Assembly (NCBI GenBank): GCA_040002315.1
Contig: JBDUEQ010000098.1
Span: 1-64,000 of the forward strand
Length of the DNA stretch: 64,000 bases
Direction: 5' to 3'
Origin: Bog-1198 sp040002315
Lineage (GTDB): Bacteria > Pseudomonadota > Gammaproteobacteria > Steroidobacterales > Steroidobacteraceae
Under the pieces are notes generated by a model. The model made no database searches. It was not told the DNA's origin and saw nothing but the letters and a program-made list of their open reading frames with translations. The position numbers and the translations under genes are program-made. Of this stretch, positions 51,447 through 61,232 are shown one piece after another. Position 1 is the stretch's first letter, and every line of letters begins with the position of its first letter.

Positions 51447-54400
51447 ATGCTGGCCGCCATCGTTCGCGCTTCCCTGCGCAATCCGCGCATTATCACGGCG
51501 CTCACCTGCTTGATCGCGGTGCTTGGCTTGGCCGCGCTGGTCAGGGCGCGCTTCGATGTCTTTCCGGATTTTGCACCGCCGCATGTGCTGGTGCAGACCG
51601 AGGCGCCTGGACTGGATGCAACCCAGGTGGAAGCCTTGGTCACTCGGCCTTTGGAGGGACTGCTGGCCGGCACCGAGAATGTCAAGACAGTGCGGTCGAC
51701 GTCGAGCCAAGGGCTGTCTGCCATTCAGGTCGTGTTCGACCGTGGCGGCGATCCCTATCGCCAACGGCAGGTTGTCACCGAGCGCCTGGCCGAATTCGCC
51801 GGCATGCTGCCGCAGGGCGTGGGCGCTCCGCTGCTGTCGCCACTGAGCTCTTCGATGGAATACCTGGTGCATTTCGGCTACACCAGCGATCGTCTCTCGC
51901 CGGTGGAATTGCGCGATGTGGTGCAGTGGACGGTCAAGCCGCAGATTCTCGCCGTGCCGGGCGTGGCGCAGGCGCAGCTGTTCGGCGGCGAAGTTCGCGA
52001 GCGACAGATTGAAGTCGATCCGGCGAAACTGGCCGCCGCCGGCCTCACCTTGGACGATGTGCGGGAAGCTGCCAAGCGTGCCACGGGCTTGATCGGCGGA
52101 GGATATTTCGAAACTCCCACCCAGCGCATCGTGATTCAGGCACAGGCTCCGGGCGCCACGCTCGAGTCGCTGGCGCAGGCTGTGGTGGGAACGCGCGAGG
52201 GGTCGCCGGTGCGATTGGGCGATGTCGCGGCCTTGCGCGAAGGTGCCGAGCCGCGCTTCGGCGATGCCTTGATTGCCGGCAAGCCGGGCATACTCATCGA
52301 GACTTCGACTCAATTCGGCGCGAACACGCTCGAAGTTACGCGTGCGCTGGAACAGAGGCTCGATGCCATGGTGCCTGCGCTCGCCAAGCAGGGGGTGGAT
52401 TATCATCCGGCGCTGCTTCGGCCGGCCAGTTTCATCGAAAGCGCGATCGAGAAGCTGCGCAATTCACTGGCCATCGGCGCGGTGCTCGTGGTCGCGCTGC
52501 TGTTGATCACGCTGCGCGACTGGCGCGGTGCATTGGTCTCTTTCAGCGCCATTCCGCTGGCGTTGCTGACGACAGTGTGGATTCTCGAAGCCTGGGGGCT
52601 CTCACTCAACACTATGACCTTGGGCGGCCTGGTAGTCGCGCTCGGTGTGGTCGTCGACGATGCCGTCATCGACGTTGAGAACATTCTGCGCCGGCGACGC
52701 AGCGCCGCGCGGGATGCGGCCATTGGCGAGCTGTTTATGGGTGCTTCTCTGGAGGTGCGGCGGCCGGTGTTCTATGCGACCGCAGCCGTGGCGGTGGCAT
52801 TTCTTCCCATACTGATGATGTCCGGATTGCAGGGCGCATTCTTTCGGCCATTGTCTATTTCCTTCCTGCTCGCCGTTGGCTTGTCGCTGCTGGTTGCGAT
52901 GAGCGCAACGCCGGCGCTGTGCGCGCTGGTGATGGCGCGGCATATACCGAAGTCCGAAGCTGCATTCCTGCAACGATTGAAACGCCGGCAATTGAGTGCG
53001 ATTACCTGGCTGAGCAAGCGGCCGCGTGCGCTCATTGCCATCGTGCTGGCAAGCGGCCTCGCCGGAATCATTTTCCTGCCCCTGCTGGGCGCGCGCCTGC
53101 TGCCCGATTTCCGCGAGAACTATTTGATTGCGCACGCTTCGCTGCGTCCCGGGATTTCACTGTCTGAGACCACGCGCGTGGGAGGGTTGATCTCCAAGGG
53201 GCTCATCGCCATCCCGGGGGTCAAGAGCGTGGCCGAGCAGATCGGGCGCGCCGAGAACGGACAGGACCCTGATGCGCCGAACAAAAGCGAGTTCGAGGTG
53301 CAGATCGATCCACAGCAGGGACGAACAGCGGCCGAGATCGAGGCCGCAATCCGCGATGTGTTCGATGATTTTCCGAATCAACTCGTGGAGATTTATTCGG
53401 TGCTCGCGGAGCGCATCGGCGAAACCCTTTCCGGCGAGTCCGCGCCGTTTTCCATCAGCGTGATCGGCTCGGATCTCGATGCCGACGATCGCGTCGGAGC
53501 GCAGATTGTCGAGGTACTTCAGCATCTGCCCGACAGCGGCAACGTTCGACTGATTGTGCCGCCGCGCGAGTTGGAACTGCACGTGGAATTGCTGCCGGTG
53601 CAGATGGCCATCTATGGACTGCAGGCGGCGGACGTGCTGCAGACCGTCAACGCCGCCTATCACGGCAGCGTAGCCGCCGAACTTAATCAGGCGGATCGCA
53701 GTGTGCCGGTGGTGGTGCGCATTGCGCGCGCGGGCGCCGATCCGCAGTCCGTCGGTGCACTGCTGCTGCGCGGGCGGGACGGCGCCATGACTTCGCTGTC
53801 CACGGTCGCCAAGATCACTACCATCTTGGCGCGCAGCCTGATCGATCATCAGGACGGGCTGCGCCGCCAAATCGTGGTCGCATCGCCGAAGGGGACAGAT
53901 CAGGCCGGGTATGCGCTGGCGGCACGCAAGGCCATTGCCGCCAAGGTGCAGCTGCCGACGGGAGTGTTTCTGCGCTACGGCGGAGCTGCTGAAGCGCAGA
54001 CCGCCGCCAGGAACGAACTGCTGCTGCACTCGGCCGCCGCTTTCGTGCTCATCGTGCTGCTGCTGGCGCTCGCATTCGGCCATGCGCGGCATGTATTGCT
54101 GGTGCTGCTGTCCCTTCCGAGCACCCTGATCGGCGGTGTTGTCGCGGTGGCACTGACCGGAGGCACCCTTACCCTGGGGGCGATGGTCGGTTTTGTCGCG
54201 CTGTTCGGCATGGCGGCGCGCAACACCATACTGCTGGTATCTCATTATGACCATCTGGTGCACGTCGAGGCGCAGCCGTGGAACCTTAACACCGCGTCGC
54301 GCGGCGCTGAGGAGCGGCTTACCCCCGTTCTGCTGACCGCATTGCTCACGGGGCTGGCGCTGCTGCCGGTGGCAATGCAGCTGCATCAACCCGGGCATGA

Positions 54401-54512
54401 AATTGAAGGCCCGATGGCAGTGGTAATTCTCGGTGGCTTGGTGTCTTCTACGTTGGTCAGCCTATTGCTCATTCCGCCATTGGCGGCGCGATGGCTGCGG
54501 CCAACGGTTTAG
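51447..54512 (+). CDS. RND heavy-metal efflux pump (CzcA/HME family)
   Basis: 1021 aa, full length. Twelve membrane segments and two large periplasmic loops. N-terminal DVFPDFAPPHVLVQTEAPGL is typical of the HME family. The TM4 proton/metal motif is VVVDDAVIDVENILRRRR, rich in acidic residues. It exports metal cations from the periplasm or cytosol through the CzcC-like channel. The metal is not determinable from sequence. It lies between quinoprotein-relay genes and the MxaD-like gene, so it may serve metal homeostasis of the XoxF system. Confidence 0.88.
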   Translation: MLAAIVRASLRNPRIITALTCLIAVLGLAALVRARFDVFPDFAPPHVLVQTEAPGLDATQVEALVTRPLEGLLAGTENVKTVRSTSSQGLSAIQVVFDRGGDPYRQRQVVTERLAEFAGMLPQGVGAPLLSPLSSSMEYLVHFGYTSDRLSPVELRDVVQWTVKPQILAVPGVAQAQLFGGEVRERQIEVDPAKLAAAGLTLDDVREAAKRATGLIGGGYFETPTQRIVIQAQAPGATLESLAQAVVGTREGSPVRLGDVAALREGAEPRFGDALIAGKPGILIETSTQFGANTLEVTRALEQRLDAMVPALAKQGVDYHPALLRPASFIESAIEKLRNSLAIGAVLVVALLLITLRDWRGALVSFSAIPLALLTTVWILEAWGLSLNTMTLGGLVVALGVVVDDAVIDVENILRRRRSAARDAAIGELFMGASLEVRRPVFYATAAVAVAFLPILMMSGLQGAFFRPLSISFLLAVGLSLLVAMSATPALCALVMARHIPKSEAAFLQRLKRRQLSAITWLSKRPRALIAIVLASGLAGIIFLPLLGARLLPDFRENYLIAHASLRPGISLSETTRVGGLISKGLIAIPGVKSVAEQIGRAENGQDPDAPNKSEFEVQIDPQQGRTAAEIEAAIRDVFDDFPNQLVEIYSVLAERIGETLSGESAPFSISVIGSDLDADDRVGAQIVEVLQHLPDSGNVRLIVPPRELELHVELLPVQMAIYGLQAADVLQTVNAAYHGSVAAELNQADRSVPVVVRIARAGADPQSVGALLLRGRDGAMTSLSTVAKITTILARSLIDHQDGLRRQIVVASPKGTDQAGYALAARKAIAAKVQLPTGVFLRYGGAAEAQTAARNELLLHSAAAFVLIVLLLALAFGHARHVLLVLLSLPSTLIGGVVAVALTGGTLTLGAMVGFVALFGMAARNTILLVSHYDHLVHVEAQPWNLNTASRGAEERLTPVLLTALLTGLALLPVAMQLHQPGHEIEGPMAVVILGGLVSSTLVSLLLIPPLAARWLRPTV

Positions 54513-54550
54513 TTGATATGGGAAATTTTTTTCTTCACGAGGACAAGGCA

Positions 54551-55078
54551 ATGAAAATGAAATCGGCAATTGTAATGGGTGTGTCCACGCTGGCCTGCGG
54601 CTTCGCCATTGCGGCGGCTCCGCTGCTCACCACCAGCAAGACGATCACCATCGATGCACCGGCGGCGAAAGTCTGGGATCTGAGCAAGGACTTCAACGGA
54701 CTGAACACCTGGCATCCGGCACTGGCTTCCGATGAGATCGTGGAAGGCAAGAACAATGTCGCCGGCGCCGTGCGCCTGCTGACGCTGAAGGGCGGCGGCA
54801 CAATCAAGGAGAAGCTGCTCGCTTTCGATGAGAAAGGCCATACGTTCAAATACGCCATCGTGGAAAGCGTGCTGCCGGTGAGCGACTATTCCTCCACCTT
54901 CGTGGTCAAGTCCGCCGGTGAGGGTAAATCCAAGGTCGTGTGGAGCGGTCACTTCAAGCGCAAGAACGTCGGCGACAATCCCGGCGACAAAGAAAACGAC
55001 AAGACCGCGGTGGACACGATCAACGGCGTGTATCAGGGTGGGTTGGATAACTTGAAGAAGTTGGCCGAGGCGAAGTAG
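54551..55078 (+). CDS. mxaD: Exported SRPBCC protein, MxaD-like
   Basis: 175 aa from ATG 54551 (AAGG just upstream). Signal peptide to FAIAAA, then a START/SRPBCC fold (KTITIDAPAAKVWDLSKDFN; STFVVKSAGEGKSKVVWSG). This matches the periplasmic MxaD type, which in methylotrophs stimulates electron transfer from methanol dehydrogenase to its cytochrome. It follows the pump gene by 38 bases and closes the operon. Symbol given by similarity and context. Confidence 0.75.
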   Translation: MKMKSAIVMGVSTLACGFAIAAAPLLTTSKTITIDAPAAKVWDLSKDFNGLNTWHPALASDEIVEGKNNVAGAVRLLTLKGGGTIKEKLLAFDEKGHTFKYAIVESVLPVSDYSSTFVVKSAGEGKSKVVWSGHFKRKNVGDNPGDKENDKTAVDTINGVYQGGLDNLKKLAEAK

Positions 55079-55114
55079 TCGCCGAGGCAGGGCTAGTGTC
55101 AAGGAGAGGGCGCT

Positions 55115-55140
55115 GGTCCGGCGGGTTCGCCGGGCCGGCC
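55115..55140 (+). terminator. GC hairpin after mxaD
   Basis: Stem of about 10 bp (GGTCCGGC / GCCGGGCC plus flanking pairs, one G-U) around GGGTTC. No T-run follows. It could end the pump-mxaD transcript; weak evidence. Confidence 0.3.
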
Positions 55141-55269
55141 GCGCACGAGGTGAATCAGAAATCCCTCGCATGTCCCGATCGGACGTTTCACATGGTGCAA
55201 TGTCAATTAAAGTCTGCAGACGGCCTGCATGGAGGGCTATGATGTATTCATCCTGTTTCACCCGATGCC

Positions 55270-58200
55270 ATGAACGCCCTAGATTCGTTCCATCCCGCCG
55301 TTGCCGCGTGGTTTTCGCGGACCTTCGATGCGCCGACTCCCGCGCAGGAGCATGCGTGGCCGGCGCTTATGGCCGGCCAACATGTGCTGGTGGCCGCTCC
55401 GACGGGGTCCGGTAAGACCTTTGCGGCCTTTCTTGCTGCCATCGACCAGCTCGTCAAGGAGGGGTTGGAAGGGCCGTTGCCCGACGAGACCCGCATTGTC
55501 TACGTATCGCCGCTGAAGGCCCTGTCGAACGACATCCAACGCAACCTAGATGCGCCACTCGAGGGTATCCGCGAGGAACTTGCGGCATTGGGGCTGCCCG
55601 ATGTGGCAATTCGTGCGATGGTGCGCACAGGCGACACCTCGCAGTCCGATCGTGCGGGCATGCGGCGCAGGGCGCCGCACATCGTCGTGACCACACCCGA
55701 ATCGTTGTATATTTTGCTGGGTTCTCAATCGGGCCGCGACATGCTCGCGACCTGTCGAACCGTCATCGTCGATGAGATTCATGCCATTGCCGGCAACAAG
55801 CGCGGTGGGCATTTGGCGCTCTCACTGGAAAGATTGCAGGCGCTCACGCGTCCGGGATTGATACGCGTGGGATTGTCGGCGACGCAGAATCCCATCGAGG
55901 AGGTGGCGCGGTTCCTGATCGGCGCGGCCGGCAACGGCAGCAGCTCCGGCAGTTGCGCCATCATCGATAGCGGCCACGCGCGCAATCGCGATCTGGCGCT
56001 GGAATTGCCGCCGGCGCCGCTCGAGGCGGTGATGTCGGGCGAAGTGTGGACGCAGGTCTACGATCGGCTGGCGCAGCTGGTGCGCGAGCACCGCACCACC
56101 CTGGTGTTCGTCAACACGCGCCGCATGACCGAGCGCGTGGCCCGGCACCTGTCCGAACGATTGGGCGAGGAGAATATTGCCGCGCATCATGGCAGCTTGT
56201 CCAAGGAACGGCGTCTCAACGCGGAACAGCGGTTAAAGCGCGGCGAATTAAAGGTGCTGGTCGCGACCGCCTCGCTCGAACTCGGCATCGATATCGGCGA
56301 TGTGGACCTCGTCTGCCAGATTGGTTCGACGCGCTCCATCAACGCCTTTCTGCAGCGCGTCGGGCGCGCCGGACATTCGGTGGGCGGTACCTCGAAAGGC
56401 CGGCTGTTTCCGCTGTCCCGCGATGAGCTGGTTGAATGCGCGGCGCTGCTCGATGCGGTTCGGCGCGGTGAACTGGATCGCCTCAGCATCCCGACCAATG
56501 CTCTCGATGTCCTGGCTCAACAGATCACTGCCGAGGTCGCAGCGCACGAATGGGGTGAGGATGAATTGTTCGATATCATGCGCGGTGCGTATCCTTACCG
56601 CGAGTTGAAGCGCGAAGATTTCGACGCGTGTGTGCGCATGCTGACGGAAGGGTTCAGTACGCGTCGCGGACGTCGAGCCGCGCTGCTGCATCACGACTCG
56701 GTCAACAAGATGTTGCGGCCGCGCAAAGGCGCACGGCTGACGGCGATCACTTCCGGCGGGGCCATTCCCGACAACGCCGACTACAAGGTCATGCTGGAGC
56801 CGGAAGGCCATCTGGTGGGCACGGTCAATGAGGATTTTGCGGTCGAGAGTTTGCAGGGCGATGTATTCCAGTTGGGCAATACCTCGTACCGAATATTGCG
56901 GGTCGAGCGGGGCACGGTGCGGGTCGAGGACGCGCACGGCCAGCCGCCTTCCATCCCGTTCTGGCTGGGCGAGGCACCGGGGCGCACCGAGGAGCTGTCG
57001 GCGGCCGTGTCGAGGTTTAAAAAGGAAGTCGAGAAGCGCCTCAACAGTGCGCAGGCCGGAGAGAGTGCATCCGGCGCAGCCATGTCGTGGCTGATCGAGA
57101 CCGTGGGGCTCGATGAGACTGCGGCCCTGCAAATCGTTCAATACTTGAGCGCGGGGCGCGCGGCCTTGGGCTGCCTGCCGACTTTCGACACGGTGGTCTT
57201 CGAACGCTTCTTCGACGAATCCGGCGGAATGCAGCTGGTGATTCATTCGGCCTTCGGCAGCAGGGTGAATCGCGCCTGGGGATTATCCTTGCGCAAGCGG
57301 TTTTGCCGCACCTTCAATTTCGAACTGCAAGCCGCCGCGACCGAAGATCACATCGTGCTGTCGCTGACGCACGCCCATAGCTTTGAACTGGCTGAGGCCG
57401 CGCGCTACCTGAACTCCACTACGGTGCGGCCGGTGCTGGTGCAGGCGCTATGTGCCGCGCCGATGTTCGAAGTGCGCTGGCGCTGGGATGCCGGCATTTC
57501 GCTCGCGCTGCCGCGCTTTCGCGGCGGCAAGAAAATTCCGCCGCAAATTGCGCGCATGAATGCAGAGGATCTACTGGCGTCCGTATTTCCCGACCAAGTG
57601 GCCTGTGCCGAGAACTTAGCCGGGGAAATTGAGATTCCCGATCATCCGCTGGTGCGGCAGACGATTCGCGACTGCCTCGAAGATGCCATGGACATCGATC
57701 GCTTCGAGAGTGTGCTGCGCGGCCTGGAAGACGGTGCGATCCGCGTGGTCGCCTGCGATCTCACCGAACCGTCGCCGCTGGCGCTCGAGGCGCTGAATGC
57801 ACGCCCCTATGCGTTCCTTGACGATGCGCCGCTCGAGGAGAGACGCACCCAGGCCGTAATGAGCCGCCGCTGGCTCGATCCCGAATCCGCCGCCGACCTC
57901 GGCAAGCTCGACCCCGAGGCCATCGCGCGCGTTCGCGCGGAGGCGTGGCCGGACGCGACGACCCCCGATGAGCTGCACGACGCCTTGTTATGGCTGACGT
58001 TTCTGACCAAAGAGGAGTTGCGGGGCAACGCGGCGTGGCCGCCGTTGATGGATCAACTCACCGAACAGCGACGCGTGACGCGGCTGGCGTGGGGGCAGGA
58101 CGCGTTGTGGGTGGCGGCCGAAAGGCGCGCGCTGTTCGATCCGTCCGTCTCCGATGAGTCCCTGGTGGATATCGTGCGCGGACGTCTCGAAGGCTTGGGA

Positions 58201-59574
58201 CCCGTGACCGTGTCGACCCTGGCCGATTCGCTGGCCGTGCCCGCATCAAGAATCAGCATTGCCTGCGCCGCGCTCGAGGCCGAGGGATTTGCCATGCGCG
58301 GTCATTTCACGGCTACGGACAGCGACGAATGGTGCGAACGCCGGTTGCTGGCACGCATACATCGCTACACGGTCAAGCGCCTACGTGCGGAAATCGAACC
58401 GGTGCCGGCTCGCGACTTCATTCGCTTCCTGTGTGAATGGCAGCATGTGTTGCCGGAGGCGCGGATGAAAGGCTCCGATGCGCTGGCGGCGGTGCTGCTG
58501 CAACTTGAAGGATTCGAAGCTCCGGCCGCCGCTTGGGAGACAGAGATCATTCCGTCGCGCATGGCCGAGTACGAGCCGCAATGGCTGGACGAGCATTGCC
58601 GGGCAGGGCGAGTCATCTGGGCGCGACTGGCGGCACGCATCGCTCCACATTCGGTCGCGCATGGCCCTTCGCCGGTTCGTTCCACTCCGATTGCGTTGCT
58701 GTCGAGGCGTAATGTGCCGCTGTGGGCGGCGCTGACCGCTCAATCGGATCCGGCTCATTTGACCTCCCGGGGCCAGGTAGTGGCGGACTTCCTGCATGAA
58801 CACGGGGCTTCGTTCTTCGATGAAATCACCGAGCATGCCGGCATGCTGCCGGTCGAAGTAGAGGATGCGCTGGCCGAGCTCGTGGCGCTCGGCATGGTGA
58901 ACTCCGACAGCTTCGCCGGGCTGCGTGTGTTGCTGCTGCCCAGCGGCCGGCGCGGCACGCATTCCAAGATATCGACTTCCTACGGTGCACGCCGCAAACG
59001 ACGATTGGCTTTGTTCGGTATGGCGGACGCTGGCCGCTGGGCGCTGGTGCGGCGCCCCGCGGCGGTCACATCGAACCGCAGTGACGCGGTGGTCGAGCAA
59101 GTAGTGCGTGCTTTGCTGCGCCGCTGGGGAGTAATTTTCTGGAAGCTGCTCGCTCGCGAGGCGAATTGGCTGCCGCCATGGCGCGATATTCTGATGTGTT
59201 GCCGTCGCTTGGAAGCAAGAGGCGAGATTCGCGGCGGCCGGTTTGTCGCGGGCTTCTCCGGCGAGCAATTCGCATGCCCCGAAGCCGTTGGCCTGCTGCG
59301 CGACGTGCGCCGCAAGCCTCACGCGCAGCAACTCGTGTCGATATCGGCTGCCGATCCGCTAAATTTGATCGGCATCATCACTCCAGGAGCGCGGCTGGCC
59401 TCGCTTGCCGGCAATCGGCTGATATATCGCGATGGGTTGCCGGTTGCGGCTTATGCCGCCGATGAAGTGCATTATCTCGAAGAGCTCCCGGCCAAGGAGC
59501 AGTGGGGGGTGCGGACGGCGTTATTGCGACGGCACTCGCCTCTCGCACTGGACGATCTCGTCGATCCCACCTGA
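55270..59574 (+). CDS. lhr: Large ATP-dependent helicase Lhr
   Basis: 1434 aa. Superfamily 2 helicase: Q-motif region TPAQEHAWPAL, Walker A APTGSGKT (about residues 43-50), DEIH box (VIVDEIHAIAG), SAT motif VGLSATQ, and motif VI QRVGRAGH. Winged-helix and Lhr-core domains follow to about 850, then the long Lhr C-terminal region with tandem winged helices. Lhr is a 3'-5' DNA/RNA translocase linked to DNA repair. Single gene; no link to the neighbouring metabolism. Confidence 0.93.
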   Translation: MNALDSFHPAVAAWFSRTFDAPTPAQEHAWPALMAGQHVLVAAPTGSGKTFAAFLAAIDQLVKEGLEGPLPDETRIVYVSPLKALSNDIQRNLDAPLEGIREELAALGLPDVAIRAMVRTGDTSQSDRAGMRRRAPHIVVTTPESLYILLGSQSGRDMLATCRTVIVDEIHAIAGNKRGGHLALSLERLQALTRPGLIRVGLSATQNPIEEVARFLIGAAGNGSSSGSCAIIDSGHARNRDLALELPPAPLEAVMSGEVWTQVYDRLAQLVREHRTTLVFVNTRRMTERVARHLSERLGEENIAAHHGSLSKERRLNAEQRLKRGELKVLVATASLELGIDIGDVDLVCQIGSTRSINAFLQRVGRAGHSVGGTSKGRLFPLSRDELVECAALLDAVRRGELDRLSIPTNALDVLAQQITAEVAAHEWGEDELFDIMRGAYPYRELKREDFDACVRMLTEGFSTRRGRRAALLHHDSVNKMLRPRKGARLTAITSGGAIPDNADYKVMLEPEGHLVGTVNEDFAVESLQGDVFQLGNTSYRILRVERGTVRVEDAHGQPPSIPFWLGEAPGRTEELSAAVSRFKKEVEKRLNSAQAGESASGAAMSWLIETVGLDETAALQIVQYLSAGRAALGCLPTFDTVVFERFFDESGGMQLVIHSAFGSRVNRAWGLSLRKRFCRTFNFELQAAATEDHIVLSLTHAHSFELAEAARYLNSTTVRPVLVQALCAAPMFEVRWRWDAGISLALPRFRGGKKIPPQIARMNAEDLLASVFPDQVACAENLAGEIEIPDHPLVRQTIRDCLEDAMDIDRFESVLRGLEDGAIRVVACDLTEPSPLALEALNARPYAFLDDAPLEERRTQAVMSRRWLDPESAADLGKLDPEAIARVRAEAWPDATTPDELHDALLWLTFLTKEELRGNAAWPPLMDQLTEQRRVTRLAWGQDALWVAAERRALFDPSVSDESLVDIVRGRLEGLGPVTVSTLADSLAVPASRISIACAALEAEGFAMRGHFTATDSDEWCERRLLARIHRYTVKRLRAEIEPVPARDFIRFLCEWQHVLPEARMKGSDALAAVLLQLEGFEAPAAAWETEIIPSRMAEYEPQWLDEHCRAGRVIWARLAARIAPHSVAHGPSPVRSTPIALLSRRNVPLWAALTAQSDPAHLTSRGQVVADFLHEHGASFFDEITEHAGMLPVEVEDALAELVALGMVNSDSFAGLRVLLLPSGRRGTHSKISTSYGARRKRRLALFGMADAGRWALVRRPAAVTSNRSDAVVEQVVRALLRRWGVIFWKLLAREANWLPPWRDILMCCRRLEARGEIRGGRFVAGFSGEQFACPEAVGLLRDVRRKPHAQQLVSISAADPLNLIGIITPGARLASLAGNRLIYRDGLPVAAYAADEVHYLEELPAKEQWGVRTALLRRHSPLALDDLVDPT

Positions 59575-59691
59575 GGGACGCAGTGTGACGCGGTTCGCCA
59601 AATGGTTGCGGCGTACGTACGCCGCCGTACAGATGGCGTGCACCTCGGCGCGCAAGCTTGCGGCTCGCAATGTCACCATAAGAAGTTATCC

Positions 59692-60117
59692 ATGAAACAC
59701 TTAGTCTTCGTCGCAGCGTTGGCCGCAGCGGCATTCGCCGTACCGGCCTCAGCCCAGATCGGATTGTCCGTCAATGTGGGAGCACCGAACTTTTACGGCC
59801 GCATCGACTTAGGCGACGCTCCGGCGCCGCGATTGGTTTATCGCCGGCCCGTGATCATCCAAGGTGAAGTGGGCGGTCGTGATCCCATTTACCTGCACGT
59901 CCGCCCGGGCTATGAGAGAAATTGGCGCCGGCATTGCGGCGAGTACAACGCCTGCGGCCAGCCCGTGCTGTTCGTGAGGGACGACTGGTATCGCAGGCGC
60001 TACGTGCCGCACTACCGCCAGCATCGCGACAGCTACGAACATCGCGGCGATAATCGCGACGATCACCGCGACGATCACCGCGACGATCACCGCGACGATC
60101 ACCGCGATCATCACTAG
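59692..60117 (+). CDS. Small exported protein with DDHR-repeat tail
   Basis: 141 aa from ATG 59692. Signal peptide to PASAQ. The middle has basic and aromatic residues (DDWYRRRYVPHYRQH) as in YXWGXW-type exported proteins. The tail is a run of Asp-Asp-His-Arg units ending DHRDHH, able in principle to bind metal. Its stop TAG and the stop of the convergent regulator gene share the palindrome CTAG. Function unknown. Confidence 0.7.
   Translation: MKHLVFVAALAAAAFAVPASAQIGLSVNVGAPNFYGRIDLGDAPAPRLVYRRPVIIQGEVGGRDPIYLHVRPGYERNWRRHCGEYNACGQPVLFVRDDWYRRRYVPHYRQHRDSYEHRGDNRDDHRDDHRDDHRDDHRDHH
60049..60114 (+). repeat. 12-base tandem repeats coding the DDHR tail
   Basis: Unit GATCACCGCGAC repeated three times exactly from 60061, preceded by one variant (GATAATCGCGAC) and followed by a variant ending in CATCAC. 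Copy number could vary by slippage without shifting the frame. Confidence 0.85.
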
Positions 60118-61118
60118 GGAAGCGCGCGCCGGCCTCGCACCGCGGCGGTCTGGAAACTGATCCGACCGCGCGCGGACATGCGATTGCGCTCATCCGTGGG
60201 CGCAATCCCGAACAATCGCCGGTATGCATGATACAGGTGGGACGTTGATCCGAAGCCGCATTCGAGTGCCACGGATATGATGGGGTTGATGGTCTGGCGC
60301 AGCAGCATCTGAGCGCGGGTGAGCCGCAGCTTAAGATAGAACGTTTTCGGTGGTAGGCCGATCTGCTCGCGGAACAATCGTTCCACCTGTCGCGGTGAAA
60401 CGCCAACCCGATGCGCCATTTCGCTGATGTCGAGCGGCATTTCGACCGCGCTCTCCATGAGCTTGATGATCTCGATCAATTTCGGGCTGTCGACTCCGTA
60501 GCGTGCATGGGTCTCGAGCCGCTGATCGTCTTCCTGTTTGCGAATCTGCGGATGGATGAACTGCTCGGCGACGGCGACCGCGATCTCGGGCGATGACTCC
60601 TCGCTGATGAAATGCAGCATGAGATCGAGCGCCGCAGTGCCGCCGGAGCAGGTGAAAATACCGCGATCGATCACGTAAAGGTCGCCGGTGAGCTGAAGTG
60701 CCGGATATTGCAATCGAAATAGGTCCGCGTACTCCCAATGCACCGTGCAACGCCGCCCTGCCAGCAACCCCGCATCGGCCAGAATGAAGGAGCCGGTACT
60801 GATGGCGCCGACTGTCGAACCGTGGCACGCCAGACGCCGCAAGTGGTGACGGATCAGGTGGTTGCGCCCGAACTGCATGGGCTCGAGCCCCGCGCACACA
60901 ACCAGCATGTCTGTCTTGTCGAGGTCGTTCAGGGCCGAGTGGGCGGCAATGGATATACCATTGCTGGCCGTCACCTCTTTGCCGTCAATCGAGATAAGTT
61001 GCCACTCGAACAGCCGACGCTCGCGGGTGCGATTGGCCGAGCGCAGCGGTTCGAGGGCGGCGGAAAACGCCATCATGGAGAACTGCGGCACCAGCAGAAA
61101 TGCAATTCGGATAGTCAT
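60114..61118 (-). CDS. GlxA-family AraC-type transcription regulator
   Basis: 334 aa. N-terminal DJ-1/PfpI-like amidotransferase domain (residues 1-about 190, AISTGSFILADAGLLAG without the usual nucleophile Cys) and C-terminal AraC HTH (about 225-320, ISEMAHRVGVSPRQVERLF). The family includes GbdR, which controls glycine-betaine catabolism. It is divergent from a trimethylamine-methyltransferase-family gene over 114 bases, so it probably controls that gene (inference). Confidence 0.87.
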   Translation of the reverse strand: MTIRIAFLLVPQFSMMAFSAALEPLRSANRTRERRLFEWQLISIDGKEVTASNGISIAAHSALNDLDKTDMLVVCAGLEPMQFGRNHLIRHHLRRLACHGSTVGAISTGSFILADAGLLAGRRCTVHWEYADLFRLQYPALQLTGDLYVIDRGIFTCSGGTAALDLMLHFISEESSPEIAVAVAEQFIHPQIRKQEDDQRLETHARYGVDSPKLIEIIKLMESAVEMPLDISEMAHRVGVSPRQVERLFREQIGLPPKTFYLKLRLTRAQMLLRQTINPIISVALECGFGSTSHLYHAYRRLFGIAPTDERNRMSARGRISFQTAAVRGRRALP

Positions 61119-61232
61119 GTCATGCAGGTAACGTACCGTGCGGTTCGCACACCACGATCCATGTCGCAGTCGGTCATCGTGAGGTCGTATTTTCGCATGG
61201 TTTGCGGATGGCCATCAGGGGAAAATAGCTAT

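Noticed and set aside
53157..54398. 413-codon minus-strand ORF
   Set aside because: Antisense to the RND pump; Gln/His/Arg-rich with no domain.
58381..59331. 316-codon minus-strand ORF
   Set aside because: Antisense to the Lhr C-terminal region; no protein-like pattern.
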